The notes below the pieces were generated by a model. That model ran no database searches. It had not been told where the DNA came from and saw only the letters and a list, made by a program, of their open reading frames with translations. From Armigeres subalbatus (lineage: Eukaryota; Arthropoda; Insecta; Diptera; Culicidae), in assembly GCF_024139115.2 (NCBI RefSeq), contig NC_085139.1, positions 14,603,533 through 14,667,532 of the forward strand: a DNA stretch of 64,000 bases. Direction: 5' to 3'. Position numbers and translations under genes: made by a program. This document shows positions 1 through 9,310 of the stretch, piece after piece. Every line of letters starts with the position of its first letter. Within the stretch, counting starts at the first letter, position 1.

Positions 1-3000
1 GGCTCAGAGCCTCCTTTCAAGAGGCTCAGAAGCCTCCTTTCAAGAGGCTCGGATGCCTCCTTTCAAGAGGCTCAGGCCTCCTTTCAAGAGCTCAGCCTCC
101 TTTCAAGAGGCCCGGAAGCCTCCTTTCAAGAGGCCAGGAAGCCTCATTTCAAGAGGCCCGGAAGCCTCATTTCAAGAGGCCAGGCTTCCTTTCAAGAGGC
201 CCGGAAGCCTCCTTTCAAGAGGCCCGGAAGCCTCCTTTCAAGAGGCCAGAAGCCTCCTTTCAAGAGGCTCAGAAGCCTCCTTTCAAGAGGCTCAGAGCCT
301 CCTTTCAAGAGCTCGGAAGCCTCCTTTCAAGAGCTCAGAAGCCTCCTTTCAAGAGGTTCAGAAGCCTCCTTTCAAGAGGCTCAGCCCTCCTTTCAAGAGC
401 TCAGGAAGCCTCCTTTCAAGAGGCCTCAAGCCTCCTTTCAAGAGGCTCAGGCCTCCTTTCAAGAGGCTTGAAGCCTCCTTTCAAGAGGCTTGGAAGCCTC
501 CTTTTCAGAAAGAGCTTGAAGCCTCCTTTCAAGAGCTTGAAGCCTCCTTTCAGAAAGAGCTCAGAAGCCTCCTTTCAAGAGAGCTCAGAAGCCTTCTTTC
601 AAGAGGCCAGAGCCTCCTTTCAAGAGGCTCTGGAAGCCTCCTTTCAAGAGGCTCAGAAGGCTCCTTTCAAGAGGCCAGAAGCCTCATTTCAAGAGGCAGA
701 AGCCTCCTATCAAGAGCTCAGAGCCTCATTTCAAGAGGCCAGAGCCTCCTATCAAGAGGCTCAGAAGCCTCCTTTCAAGAGCTCAAGCCTCCTTTCAAGA
801 GGCTCAGGAAGCCTCCTTTGAAGAGGCTCAGGAAGCCTCCTTTCAAGAGGCTCAGAGCCTCCTTTGAAGAGGCTCGGAAGCATCCTTTCAAGAGGCTCAG
901 AGCCTCCTTTCAAGAGGTTCAGAGCCTCCTTTCAAGAGGTTCAGGAAGCCTCCTTTCAAGAGGCTCCAGAAGCCTCCTTTCAAGAGAGCTCAGAAGCCTC
1001 CTTTCAAGAGGCTCAGGCCTCCTTTCAAGAGCTTGGAAGCCTCCTTTCAAGAGGCTTGGAAGCCTCCTTTCAAGAGGCTTGGAAGCCTCCCTTTCAAGAG
1101 CTCAGGCCTCCTTTCCAAGAGGCTCCAGAGCCTCCTTTCAAGAGGCTCAGAGCCTCCTTTCAAGAGGCTCAGAAGCCTCCCTTTCAAGAGGCTCAGGAAG
1201 CCTCCTTTCAAGAGGCTCAGAAGCCTCCTTTCAAGAGGCTCAGGCCTCCTTTTAAGAGGCTCAGAGCCTCCTTTCAAGAGGCTCTCGAAGCCTCCCTTTC
1301 AAGAGGCTCAGGAAGCCTCCTTTCAAGAGCTCAGAGCCTCCTTTCAAGAGGCTCAGGAAGCTTCTTTCAAGAGGCTCAAGCCTCCTTTCAAGAGGCTCCA
1401 AGCCTCCTTTCAAGAGGCTCAGAAACCTCCTTTCAAGAGGCTCAAGCCTCCTTTCAAGAGGCTCAAGCCTCCTTTCAAGAGGCTCAGAAGCATCCTTTCA
1501 AGAGGCTCAGAGCCTCCTTTCAAGAGGCTCAGAAGCCTCCTTTCAAGAGGCTCAGAAACCTCCTTCAAGAGGCTCAGAGCCTCCTTTCAAGAGGCTCAGA
1601 AGGCTCCCTTTCAAGAGGCTCTCAGGCTCCTTTCAAGAGGCTTGGAAGCCTCCTTTCAAGAGAGCTCAGAAGCCTCCTTTCAAGAGGTTCAGGAAGCTTC
1701 CTTTCAAGAGGCTCAGAGCCTCCTTTCAAGAGGCTCCAGAAGCCTCCTTTCAAGAGGCCTCAGAGCCTCCCTTTCAAGAGGCTCAGAGCCTCCTTTCAAG
1801 AGGCTCAGGCCTCCTTTCCAAGAGGCTCAGGCCTCCTTTCAAGAAGCTCAGAGCCTCCTTTCAAGAGGCTTGGAAGCCTCCTTTCCAAGAGGCCTCAAGC
1901 CTCCTTTCAAGAGAGCTCAGAAGCCTCCTTTCAAGAGGCCTCAAGCCTCCTTTCAAGAAGGCTCAAGCCTCCTTTCAAGAGCTCAGAACCTCCTTTCAAG
2001 AGGCTCAGAGCCTCCTTTCAAGAGGCTCAGAGCCTCCTTTCAAGAGGCTCAGAGCCTCCTTTCAAGAGGCTCCAGAGCCTCCTTTCAAGAGGCTCAGAAG
2101 CCTCCTTTCAAGAGGCTCAGAAGCCTCCTTTCAGAGGCTCAGAAGCCTCCTTTCAAGAGGCTCAGAGCCTCCTTTCCAAGAGGCTCAGAAGCCTCCTTTC
2201 AAGAGGCTCAGGCCTCCTTTCAAGAGGCTCAGGAAGCCTCCTTTCAAGAGCTCAGAAGCCTCCTTTCAAGAGGCTCAGAAGCCTCCCTTTCAAGAGGCTC
2301 AGAAGCCTCCTTTCAAGAGGCTCAGAGCCTCCTTTCAAGAGGCCTCAAGCCTCCTTTCAAGAAAGCTCAGAGCCTCCTTTCAAGAGGCTCCAGAGCCTCC
2401 TTTCAAGAGCTCAGAGCCTCCTTTCAAGAGGCTCAAGCCTCCTTTCAAGAGGCTCAGAAGCCTCCTTTCAAGAGGCTCAGAGCCTCCTTTCAAGGCTCAG
2501 GCCTCCTTTCAAGAGGCTCAGAGCCTCCTTTCAAGAGGCTCAGAAGCCTCCTTTCAAGAGAAACTCCAGAAGCCTACTTTCAAGAGGCTCAGAAGCCTCC
2601 TTTCAAGAGGCTCCAGGCCTCCTTTCAAGAGGCTCAGGCCTCCTTTCAAGAGGCTCAGGAAACCTCCTTTCAAGAGGCTCAGAGCCTCCTTTCAAGAGGC
2701 TCAGGCCTCCTTTCAAGAGGCCCAGAAGCCTCCTTTCAAGAGGCTCAGAAGCCTCCTTTCAAGAGGCTCCAGAAGCCTCCTTTCAAGAGAGGCTCAGAGC
2801 CTCCTTTCAAGAGAGCTCAGAAGCCTCCTTTCAAGAGGCTCAAGCCTCCTTTCAAGAGGCTCAGGCCTCCTTTCAAGAGGCCTGGAAGCCTCCTTTCAAG
2901 AGGCTCAAGCCTCCTTTCAAGAGGCTCAGAAGCCTCCTTTCAAGAGGCTCAGAGCCTCCTTTCAAGAGGCTCAGAGCCTCCTTTCAAGAGGCTCCAGGCC

Positions 3001-3480
3001 TCCTTTCAAGAGGCTCAGGAAGCCTCCTTTCAAGAGGCTCAAGCCTCCTTTCAGAGGCTCAGAAGCCTCCTTTCAAGAGGCTCCAGAGCCTCCCTTTCAA
3101 GAGAGCTCAGAAGCCTCCTTTCAAGAGGCTCAGAAGCCTCTTTCAAGAGGCCTGGAAGCCTCCTTTCAAGAGGCTCTCAAACCTCCTTTCAAGAGGCTCA
3201 GGAAGCCTCCTTTCAAGAGGCTCAAGCCTCCTTTCAAGAGGCTCAGAGCCTCCTTTCAAGAGGCTCTCAAGCCTCCTTTCAAGAGAGCTCAGAAGCCTCC
3301 TTTCAAGAGGCTCAGAAGCCTCCTTTCAAGAGGCTCAGAAGCCTCCTTTCAAGAGAGCTCAGGAAGCCTCCTTTCAAGAGAGCTCAGAGCCTCCTTTCAA
3401 GAGGCTCAGAAGCCTCCTTTCAAGAGGCTTGAAGCCTCCCTTTCAAGAGGCTCAAGCCTCCTTTCAAGAGGCTCGGAAGT
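1..3480 (+). repeat. Hairpin-unit minisatellite, block 1
   Basis: About 150 head-to-tail units of 20-25 bp run off the left window edge. The core of each unit is AGCCTC, then CTTTCAA, then GAGGCT, so every unit is an inverted repeat with a 6 bp stem (7 bp where GAGCCTC faces GAGGCTC) and a 7-base loop. The linker between hairpins varies (CAGAA, CAGA, CAGG, CAA, TTGGAA), which makes the unit length vary. All three plus frames of the unit lack stop codons, so very long open frames appear with repeated peptides such as ASFQEAQ, PPFKRLR and LLSRGSE. These are read as by-products of the repeat, not proteins. The first kilobase is more divergent (CCCGG, CCAGG and TTGAAG linkers) than the rest, as expected near an array edge. 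Confidence 0.95.
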
Positions 3481-3914
3481 AACATAGCCTATGGTTAGCA
3501 GTGTCTGAAATTCAGATTGCTAAAGTAGTTTCAGTATGCAACGAAATGCATTGAAACACATAGTCTTGTGGTCAGAACCAGAATGTTGTGGGTTTGGAAC
3601 CTGGGTTCCTTTTTATTTAATTTTCCAATCAATCAGTTACAATTTACATACTGTGCTAGAAAGGGATAGACGCCTGGGACGGCGGTGACAATATTTCGGT
3701 TATAGCTTTTGGGTTGAAACTTGATCCTTAGCCAATCAGCAAAACATGTGGCGCACTCGAGTGCTTGATGCAAACTGCTTACGCATGTTGCACCGAGGCC
3801 ATCGTTCGCGCTCATGCGGACCTGACCTATTCGGTTGTAACAAAACATAATATGCATTTTATTGCTAGTGCTGATTTACGAGGAAAGATGTTTTTGGGTC
3901 GATGCGTGTATAGC
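3481..3914. other. Unique spacer splitting the minisatellite
   Basis: This 434 bp stretch has no repeat unit and interrupts the hairpin minisatellite. The array resumes on the same strand and in the same register class on the far side. No terminal inverted repeat or clear target duplication is visible, so it could be an insertion, or a remnant of the sequence into which two arrays expanded. It contains a tRNA-like stretch near 3560. Confidence 0.7.
3559..3608 (+). repeat. tRNA-like remnant (possible SINE head)
   Basis: TAGTCTTGTGGTCAGAAC at 3561 resembles a polymerase III A box and D arm. GGTTTGGAACC at 3591 resembles a B box (usual GGTTCGAnnCC) with two substitutions. The spacing of about 30 bases is right for a tRNA-derived promoter. 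No complete cloverleaf can be drawn, so this is a degenerate tRNA or SINE head. Confidence 0.35.
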
Positions 3915-5260
3915 ACAGAAGCCTCCTTTCAAGAGGCTCAGGCCTCCTTTCAAGAGGCTCGGAAGCCTCCTTTCAAGAGAGCTCAGAAGCCTCCTTTCAA
4001 GAGGCTCAGGAAGCCTCCTTTCAAGAGGCTCAGGCTTCTTTCAAGAGGCTCAGAAGCCTCCTTTCAAGAGGCTCAGGCCTCCTTTCAAGAGGCTCAGGAA
4101 GCCTCCTTTCAAGAGAGCTCAGAAGCCTCCTTTCAAGAGGCTCAGAAGCCTTCTTTCAAGAAGGCTCAGAGCCTCCTTTCAAGAGGCTCAGAAGCCTCCT
4201 TTCAAGAGGCTCAGAGCCTCCTTTCAAGAGGCTCTCAAGCCTCCTTTCAAGAGGCTCAAGCCTCCTTTCAAGAGGCTCAGAAGCCTCCTTTCAAGAGGCT
4301 CAAGCCTCCTTTCAAGAGGCTCAGAAGCCTCCTTTCAAGAGGCTCAGGCCTCCCTTTCAAGAGGCTCAAGCCTCCTTTCAAGAGGCTCAGAAGCCTCCTT
4401 TCAAGAGGCTCAGAAGCCTCCTTTCAAGAGGCTCAGAAGCCTCCTTTCAAGAGGCTCAGGAAGCCTCCTTTCAAGAGGCTCAGGAAGCCTCCTTTCAAGA
4501 AGGCTCAGAAGCCTCCTTTCAAGAGGCTCAGAAGCCTCCTTTCAAGAGGCCTCAGAGCCTCCTTTCAAGAGGCTCAGAGCCTCCTTTCAAGAGGCTCAGG
4601 AAGCTTCTTTCAAGAGGCTCAGAGCCTCCTTTCAAGAGGCTCAGAAGCCTCCTTTCAAGAGGCTCAGGAAACCTCCTTTCAAGAGGCTCAGAGCCTCCTT
4701 TCAAGAGGCTCAGAGCCTCCTTTCAAGGGCTCCAGGAAGCCTCCTTTCAAGAGGCTCAGGCCTCCTTTCAAGAGGCTCAGAGCCTCCTTTCAAGAGGCTC
4801 AGGAAGCCTCCTTTCAAGAGGCTCAGAAGCCTCCTTTCAAGAGGCTCAGAGCCTCCTTTCAAGAGGCTCAGAAGCCTCCTTTCAAGAGGCTCAGAAGCCT
4901 CCTTTCAAGAGGCTCAGAAGCCTCCTTTCAAGAGGCCTCAGGCCTCCTTTCAAGAGGCTCAGGAAGCCTCCTTTCAAGAGGCTCAGAAGCCTCCTTTCAA
5001 GAGGCTCAGAAGCCTCCTTTCAAGAGGCTCAGAGCCTCCCTTTCAAGAGGCTCAGGAAGCCTCCTTTCAAGAGCTCAGGCCTCCCTTTCAAGAGGCTCAG
5101 GCCTCCTTTCAAGAGGCTCGAAGCCTACTTTCAAGAGGCTCAGAAGCCTCCTTTCAAGAGGCTCAGAGCCTCCTTTCAAGAGGCTCAGGCTCCTTTCAAG
5201 AGGCTCGGAAGCCTCCTTTCAAGAGGCTCAAGCCTCCTTTCAAGAGGCTCAGCCTCCCTT
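3915..5260 (+). repeat. Hairpin-unit minisatellite, block 2
   Basis: About 59 further units of the same hairpin minisatellite, same orientation as block 1. Units are more homogeneous here: most linkers are CAGAA, CAGGAA or CAGA. The array ends in a pyrimidine-rich run of TCTTCC motifs at 5256-5280. The open frames crossing it are repeat artefacts; their N- and C-terminal tails come from unique flanking DNA. Confidence 0.95.
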
Positions 5261-5416
5261 CTCTTCCTTCTCTTCCCGTTCAGAATAGATTTCATATTGC
5301 TTCCAGCTGTTCGACGATAGTTTTGTCACTTATTCCTTGGATTTCGTATCGAAAAATAAATGTAGCAAAAATTCGTTCCGAAATTAGCTTCTACGCTTTC
5401 AAGCAACACTAACAAT

Positions 5417-5841
5417 AAAACCCTGGTTAATCCACCTAGCGGTGATGGTGCCTTTCTCGTGCATTATAAAACAGTATTTTGGCCATTACTCTTGAGCCCA
5501 TAGTCCGATCTGGCTAATTTTCAATAGGAAACAATAGGAGAGTATTATGCGTCGAATGCAATTTGTTGCGAGTAAATCGGTTAAGGATCAGTGCCTGAAA
5601 AATGAGTGACATTTTTTTACTCATTTTTTCTATAAAAAAGTGGTATTTTGGCCATAACTTCCGAGCCCATAGTCCTATCTGATCAATTTTCAATAGGAAA
5701 CAATGATAGACTATGCTGCGTCGAATGCAACTTGTTACGAGTAAATCGGTTAAGGATAAGTACCTGAAAAATGAGTGACATTTTTTTTGGGTGGGTGCGC
5801 ACAGACACACACACATACACACACTCACACACACACACACA
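5417..5841 (+). mobile_element. 167-bp-unit element, copy A, 5' part
   Basis: It starts with AAAACCCTGGTTAAT, the same start as the copy at 19784. It carries the subterminal GCCTTTCTCGTGCA motif, then about two tandem copies of the roughly 167 bp unit (spacing 169 here), then a (CA)n tract. It is noncoding. A LINE inserted in the (CA)n tract separates this part from its 3' end at 7451-7609. Confidence 0.75.
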
Positions 5842-7450
5842 ACAGGGGGCAACAGGGGGGGGGGGGGCAACAGGGACTTTGTCCAAGGGCTTGACGACCC
5901 CTCCCCATGGCCACTGCGAGTTAGACCGGGACCATCGTCCCTAACCCCTAATCCCAAGGCGTCAAGCGACCCGTGCCGAGGGATGCATGGGGGTGAAATA
6001 ATAAGCTAGGCCTTTAACGGAGCCTGTGGGGTGCCTGGGCACCCTCCACAGTAATTGTCCCTTACCGCGTCATGCTGGGCTCTGGCGTGGTGGACCTCTT
6101 TCCCGAGCAACTCGTGGGACCAAAATGGAAAACCAAGGCAATTCTTCAACTAGTGGTAGTAGTGTAGGCGACAACCCCTTCGCCAGAGGTGGGTTGTTCA
6201 GGTCTCCGCCTAGGAGGCCAGGAGGCAATAGTCGGCAGCTCAGTGCGCAGCGCCAGCGTGGGTCACTTAACCTTCCTCTCGGCTAAAAAACGCCGGTAGA
6301 GGTTATTGACGGCCCATGGCTTGTGGAGGCGATGAACCGCAAACGCGATGGGCTTTCGGCCTTCGAGGTGGCGACGGAACAGCTGGACGCCATCATCGAC
6401 TTTGCGTCATCGAAGCATAATATCAGTAAGGACCTCAAGAGGAGCTTGCAGAAATTACGAAAGTCGATGTTGGACGCCAAGCTGGAAAAAGGCGGTCAGG
6501 ACGGCCAAGTGCGAACCCGTGAAATCCATGAAGTCAAGGTCTACCCAGACTGAAGCCCAAGAATTCGCGGATTTGGGCAAGGTCGAATCGACCGAGGACG
6601 TGCCAGCGAAGACGGTGGTGCCAAAGTCTGCCCAGACCGAGGCTCAAGTATTCGCGGACACGTCGGGGGTGCAGACACAAAAACGGGGGAGACAGTCTCC
6701 AGGGGATGAGCTCCCTGGAAACCGCCCCAAAACGCCCCGAACAAGGGTAGTGGGGCTGGGAAGCCGAACCCCGGCCAGGTACTTCCAAAACCGGGGGAGG
6801 AAGGACCTGGAAAGGTCCGTCCACCCAGGAAAGACGGTGGTAAGGGGTTACGGCAGGCTGAGGCTCTCAGCCGCCCCAGACCAGGGAAATAGAGGGGATG
6901 ACGCCTCCTGGACCCTGGTCAAGAATAAGAGGAAACCGAAGACGTCAAGGGCCGAAATGAAGGCCCAGGCGAATGAGGGTAGCAGAAAGTCTAGGGTAGG
7001 CGCCAATCGCTCCAGGGGCGATGCCCTAGTCATCAAAACGGACGAGGCTAAGTACTCGGATGGTACTTGATACCAGTCGTGCAGAGGGAAGCAGGCGCGA
7101 AGTCGACCCTGCCCACCTTCCGAGGACATAGGGCGTGGTAAGGCCACCTGGAAAGCCGACAATGCGCTGGCACGATACCATGGTGTTCTTCTAAAAAAGC
7201 GAGTCACAATGTTCGATGCTGCAAGGACACGCAGCTAACCTCGAGGGTGCGTTATGCACTGGCCCCCCTTTGAAGCATTACTTTCTGGTTGTACCGAAGG
7301 GACGATGGGCTTAGCGGCAATGGAAACGGTTTAGCGGGTCACGGATGCAGTCCTGCCTTCCTCATTGGAGGTGGCCCTAAACAGCACTTCCTGGTCAACC
7401 CAGGATGTCTGTTGAGCAGATTCCCCCTCCATTGCTTAGGAAGAAAAAAA
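5842..7450 (+). mobile_element. Internally deleted LINE, LOA/R1-like
   Basis: A GC-rich insert inside the (CA)n tract of copy A. It holds a 5' leader, an ORF1 remnant, and a 3' region ending in TCCCCCTCCATTGCTTAG plus a short A-run. The stretch around 7070-7180 matches, on the opposite strand, 63403-63510, where the same family keeps part of ORF2. ORF2 is missing here: ORF1 coding sequence joins the 3' region at about 7058-7064. The copy is therefore a deletion derivative that could not move itself. Target duplication cannot be read because both flanks are (CA)n. Clade assignment rests on the C-terminal ORF2 motif of the sister copy. Confidence 0.7.
6125..7070 (+). pseudogene. LINE ORF1 (gag-like) remnant
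   Basis: The ORF probably begins at the ATG at 6125 (MENQGNSSTSG). It has an in-frame stop at 6284-6286, after which the same frame continues as KTPVEVIDGPWLVEAMN. A frameshift near 6530 moves the reading frame to one that continues STQTEAQEFADLG and ends DALVIKTDEAKYSDGT. The protein is basic, rich in Arg, Lys, Pro and Ser, as expected for the nucleic-acid-binding ORF1 product of this LINE group. The DALVIK segment near the end resembles the region just before the zinc knuckles in related ORF1s; the knuckles themselves are removed by the deletion. Not functional. Confidence 0.6.
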
Positions 7451-7609
7451 AACACACACACACACACACATACACACAGACATCACCTCAATTCGTCGAG
7501 CTGAGTCGATCGGTATATAACACTATGGGTCTCCGGGCCTTCTATAAAAAGTTTGTTTTTGGAGCGATCATATAGCCTTTACCGTATACTTAGTATACGA
7601 GAAAGACAA
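7451..7609 (+). mobile_element. 167-bp-unit element, copy A, 3' end
   Basis: (CA)n, then the conserved 3' end with CAGACATCACCTCAATTC, ACTATGGGTC and CTTCTATAAAAAGTTTG, ending in CGTATACTTAGTATACG, itself a small palindrome, and GAGAAAGACAAAA. The end repeats, inverted, the CTTTCTCGT motif of the 5' start. Copy B begins immediately afterwards. Confidence 0.75.
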
Positions 7610-7636
7610 AAAATGGTATGATTTTCGATCCCATAG

Positions 7637-7842
7637 GGGAAGTGCACCGGTTTTGGCCAACTTAGTGCCTATTTTGGCCAAACCTGAAAAATACATATTT
7701 TTCCCAAATAATCGATCAGTTAAAAGCAGCGTTGAATCGTGAGGGATATATCTCTTGTTGGAACTAATAAAACCCTCCCGAATCGCTTTATCTTTGGAGT
7801 TATTCGCAAAATTAGCCAAATTAGGAACATGGCCAAAACCGG
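7637..7842. mobile_element. Small TIR element (MITE) in the first 167 bp unit
   Basis: The satellite landmark GATCCCATAG is followed by GTGCACCGGTTTTGGCCA instead of the expected unit sequence, and the unit resumes after TGGCCAAAACCGG. These ends are inverted copies of each other (CCGGTTTTGGCCA). About 206 bp, noncoding. The target duplication is not clear. Confidence 0.55.
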
Positions 7843-9122
7843 CCAATTTTCAATAGGAAACAACGGGACAAGATTCTAAGTCGAATGCAACTTGTTGTGA
7901 GCAAATCGATTGAGGATAAGTGCCCGGAAAATGAGTGACATTTTTTACGCGATTTTTTCGTATGAATTTGTATTTTGGCCATAACTTCTGATTCCATAGT
8001 CCGATCTGACCAATTTCAAATAGGAAATAATGGGACAGGATTCTGCGTCGAATGCAACTTGTTGCGAGCAAATCGGTTGAGGATAAGTGCCCGAAAAATG
8101 AGTGACATTTTTTTACGAGATTTTTTCGTATGAATTTGTATTTTGACCATAACTTCTGATCCCATAGTCCGATCAGACCAATTTCAAATAAGAAACAATG
8201 GGACAGGATTCTGCGTCGAAAGCAACTTGTTGCAAGCAAATCTATTGAGGATAAGTGCGCGAAAATGAGTGACATTTTTCACGCGATTTTTTCGTATGAA
8301 TTTGTATTTTGGCCATAACTTTTGATCCCATAGTCCGATCTGGCCTATTTCAAATAGAAAACAATGGGACAGGATTCTGCGTCGAAAGCAACTTGTTGCT
8401 TGCAAATCGGTTGAGGACAAGTGCCCGAAAAATGAGTGACATTTTTTACGCGTTTTTTTCGTATGAATTTGTATTTTAACCATAACTTTCTATCCCATAG
8501 TTCGATCTGGCCAATTTCAAATAGGAAACAATGTGATAGGATTCTGCGTCAAATGCAACTTGTTGCGAGCAAATCGGTTGAGAATAAGTTCCCGAAAAAT
8601 GAGTGACATTTTTTGGCCGATTTTTTCGTATGATTTTGTATTTTGGCCATAACTTCTGATCCCATAGTCCGATCTGACCAATTTCAAATAGGAAACAATG
8701 GGACAGGATTCTGCGTCGAATGCAACTTGTTGCGAGCAAATCGGTTGAGGATAAGTGCCCGAAAAATGAGTGACATTTTTTACGCGATTTTTTCGTATGA
8801 ATTTGTATTTTGACCATAACTTCTGATCCCATAGTCCGATCTGACCAATTTCAAATAGGAAACAATGGGACAGGATTCTGCGTCGAAAGCAACTTGTTGC
8901 AAGCAAATCGATTGAGGATAAGTGCCCGAAAAATGAGTGACATTTTTTACGCGATTTTTTCGTATGAATTTGTATTTTGGCCATAACTTCTGATCCCATA
9001 GTCCGATCTGACCAATTTCAAATAGGAAACAATGGGACAGGATTCTGAGTCGAATGCAACTTGTTGCGAGCAAATCGGTTGAGGATAAGTGCCCGAAAAA
9101 TGGTGACATTTTTGAGTAGTTT

Positions 9123-9141
9123 GCACACACACACACACACA

Positions 9142-9178
<37 letters not shown>
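9123..9178. repeat. (CA)n microsatellite
   Basis: A nearly pure CA tract that belongs to the 3' part of the 167-bp-unit element. The same position carries CA repeats in copy A, so the tract is part of the element rather than an independent event. Confidence 0.9.
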
Positions 9179-9181
<3 letters not shown>

Positions 9182-9310
9182 TCACCTCGATTCGTCGAAC
9201 TGAGTCGATTGGTATATAACACTATGGGTCTCCGGGCCTTCTATAAAAAGTTTGTTTTTGAGCGATCATATAGCCTTTACCGTATACTTAGTATACGAGA
9301 AAGGCAAAAA

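Larger units (their letters stand above)
7610..9310 (+). mobile_element. 167-bp-unit element, copy B, expanded array
   Basis: It contains eight tandem copies of an AT-rich unit. Spacing of the TGCCCGAAAAATGAGTGACA landmark is 166-168 bp throughout (landmarks near 7921, 8088, 8256, 8422, 8589, 8756, 8923 and 9090). A (CA)n tract (9123-9178) and the same conserved 3' end as copy A follow. It is noncoding; minus-strand open frames with repeated SFFGHLSS peptides are by-products. The first unit is opened by a MITE at 7637. Copy C at 19784 has only one unit, so this is an internal amplification. Confidence 0.85.

Noticed and set aside
53..3482. Very long proteins of repeated PPFKRLR, ASFQEAQ or LLSRGSE peptides (up to 872 codons), and the 507/516-codon frames at 3765-5412
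   Set aside because: They arise because the minisatellite unit lacks stops in all plus frames; three overlapping frames are equally open and the peptides only mirror the DNA repeat.
1..5260. CRISPR array
   Set aside because: Units are back to back with 2-6 bp linkers, no spacers of constant length, and the host is a eukaryote.
7850..9222. Family of small proteins with SFFGHLSSTDLLATSC repeats on the minus strand
   Set aside because: They are translations of the 167 bp tandem unit in successive copies; frames break with each indel.
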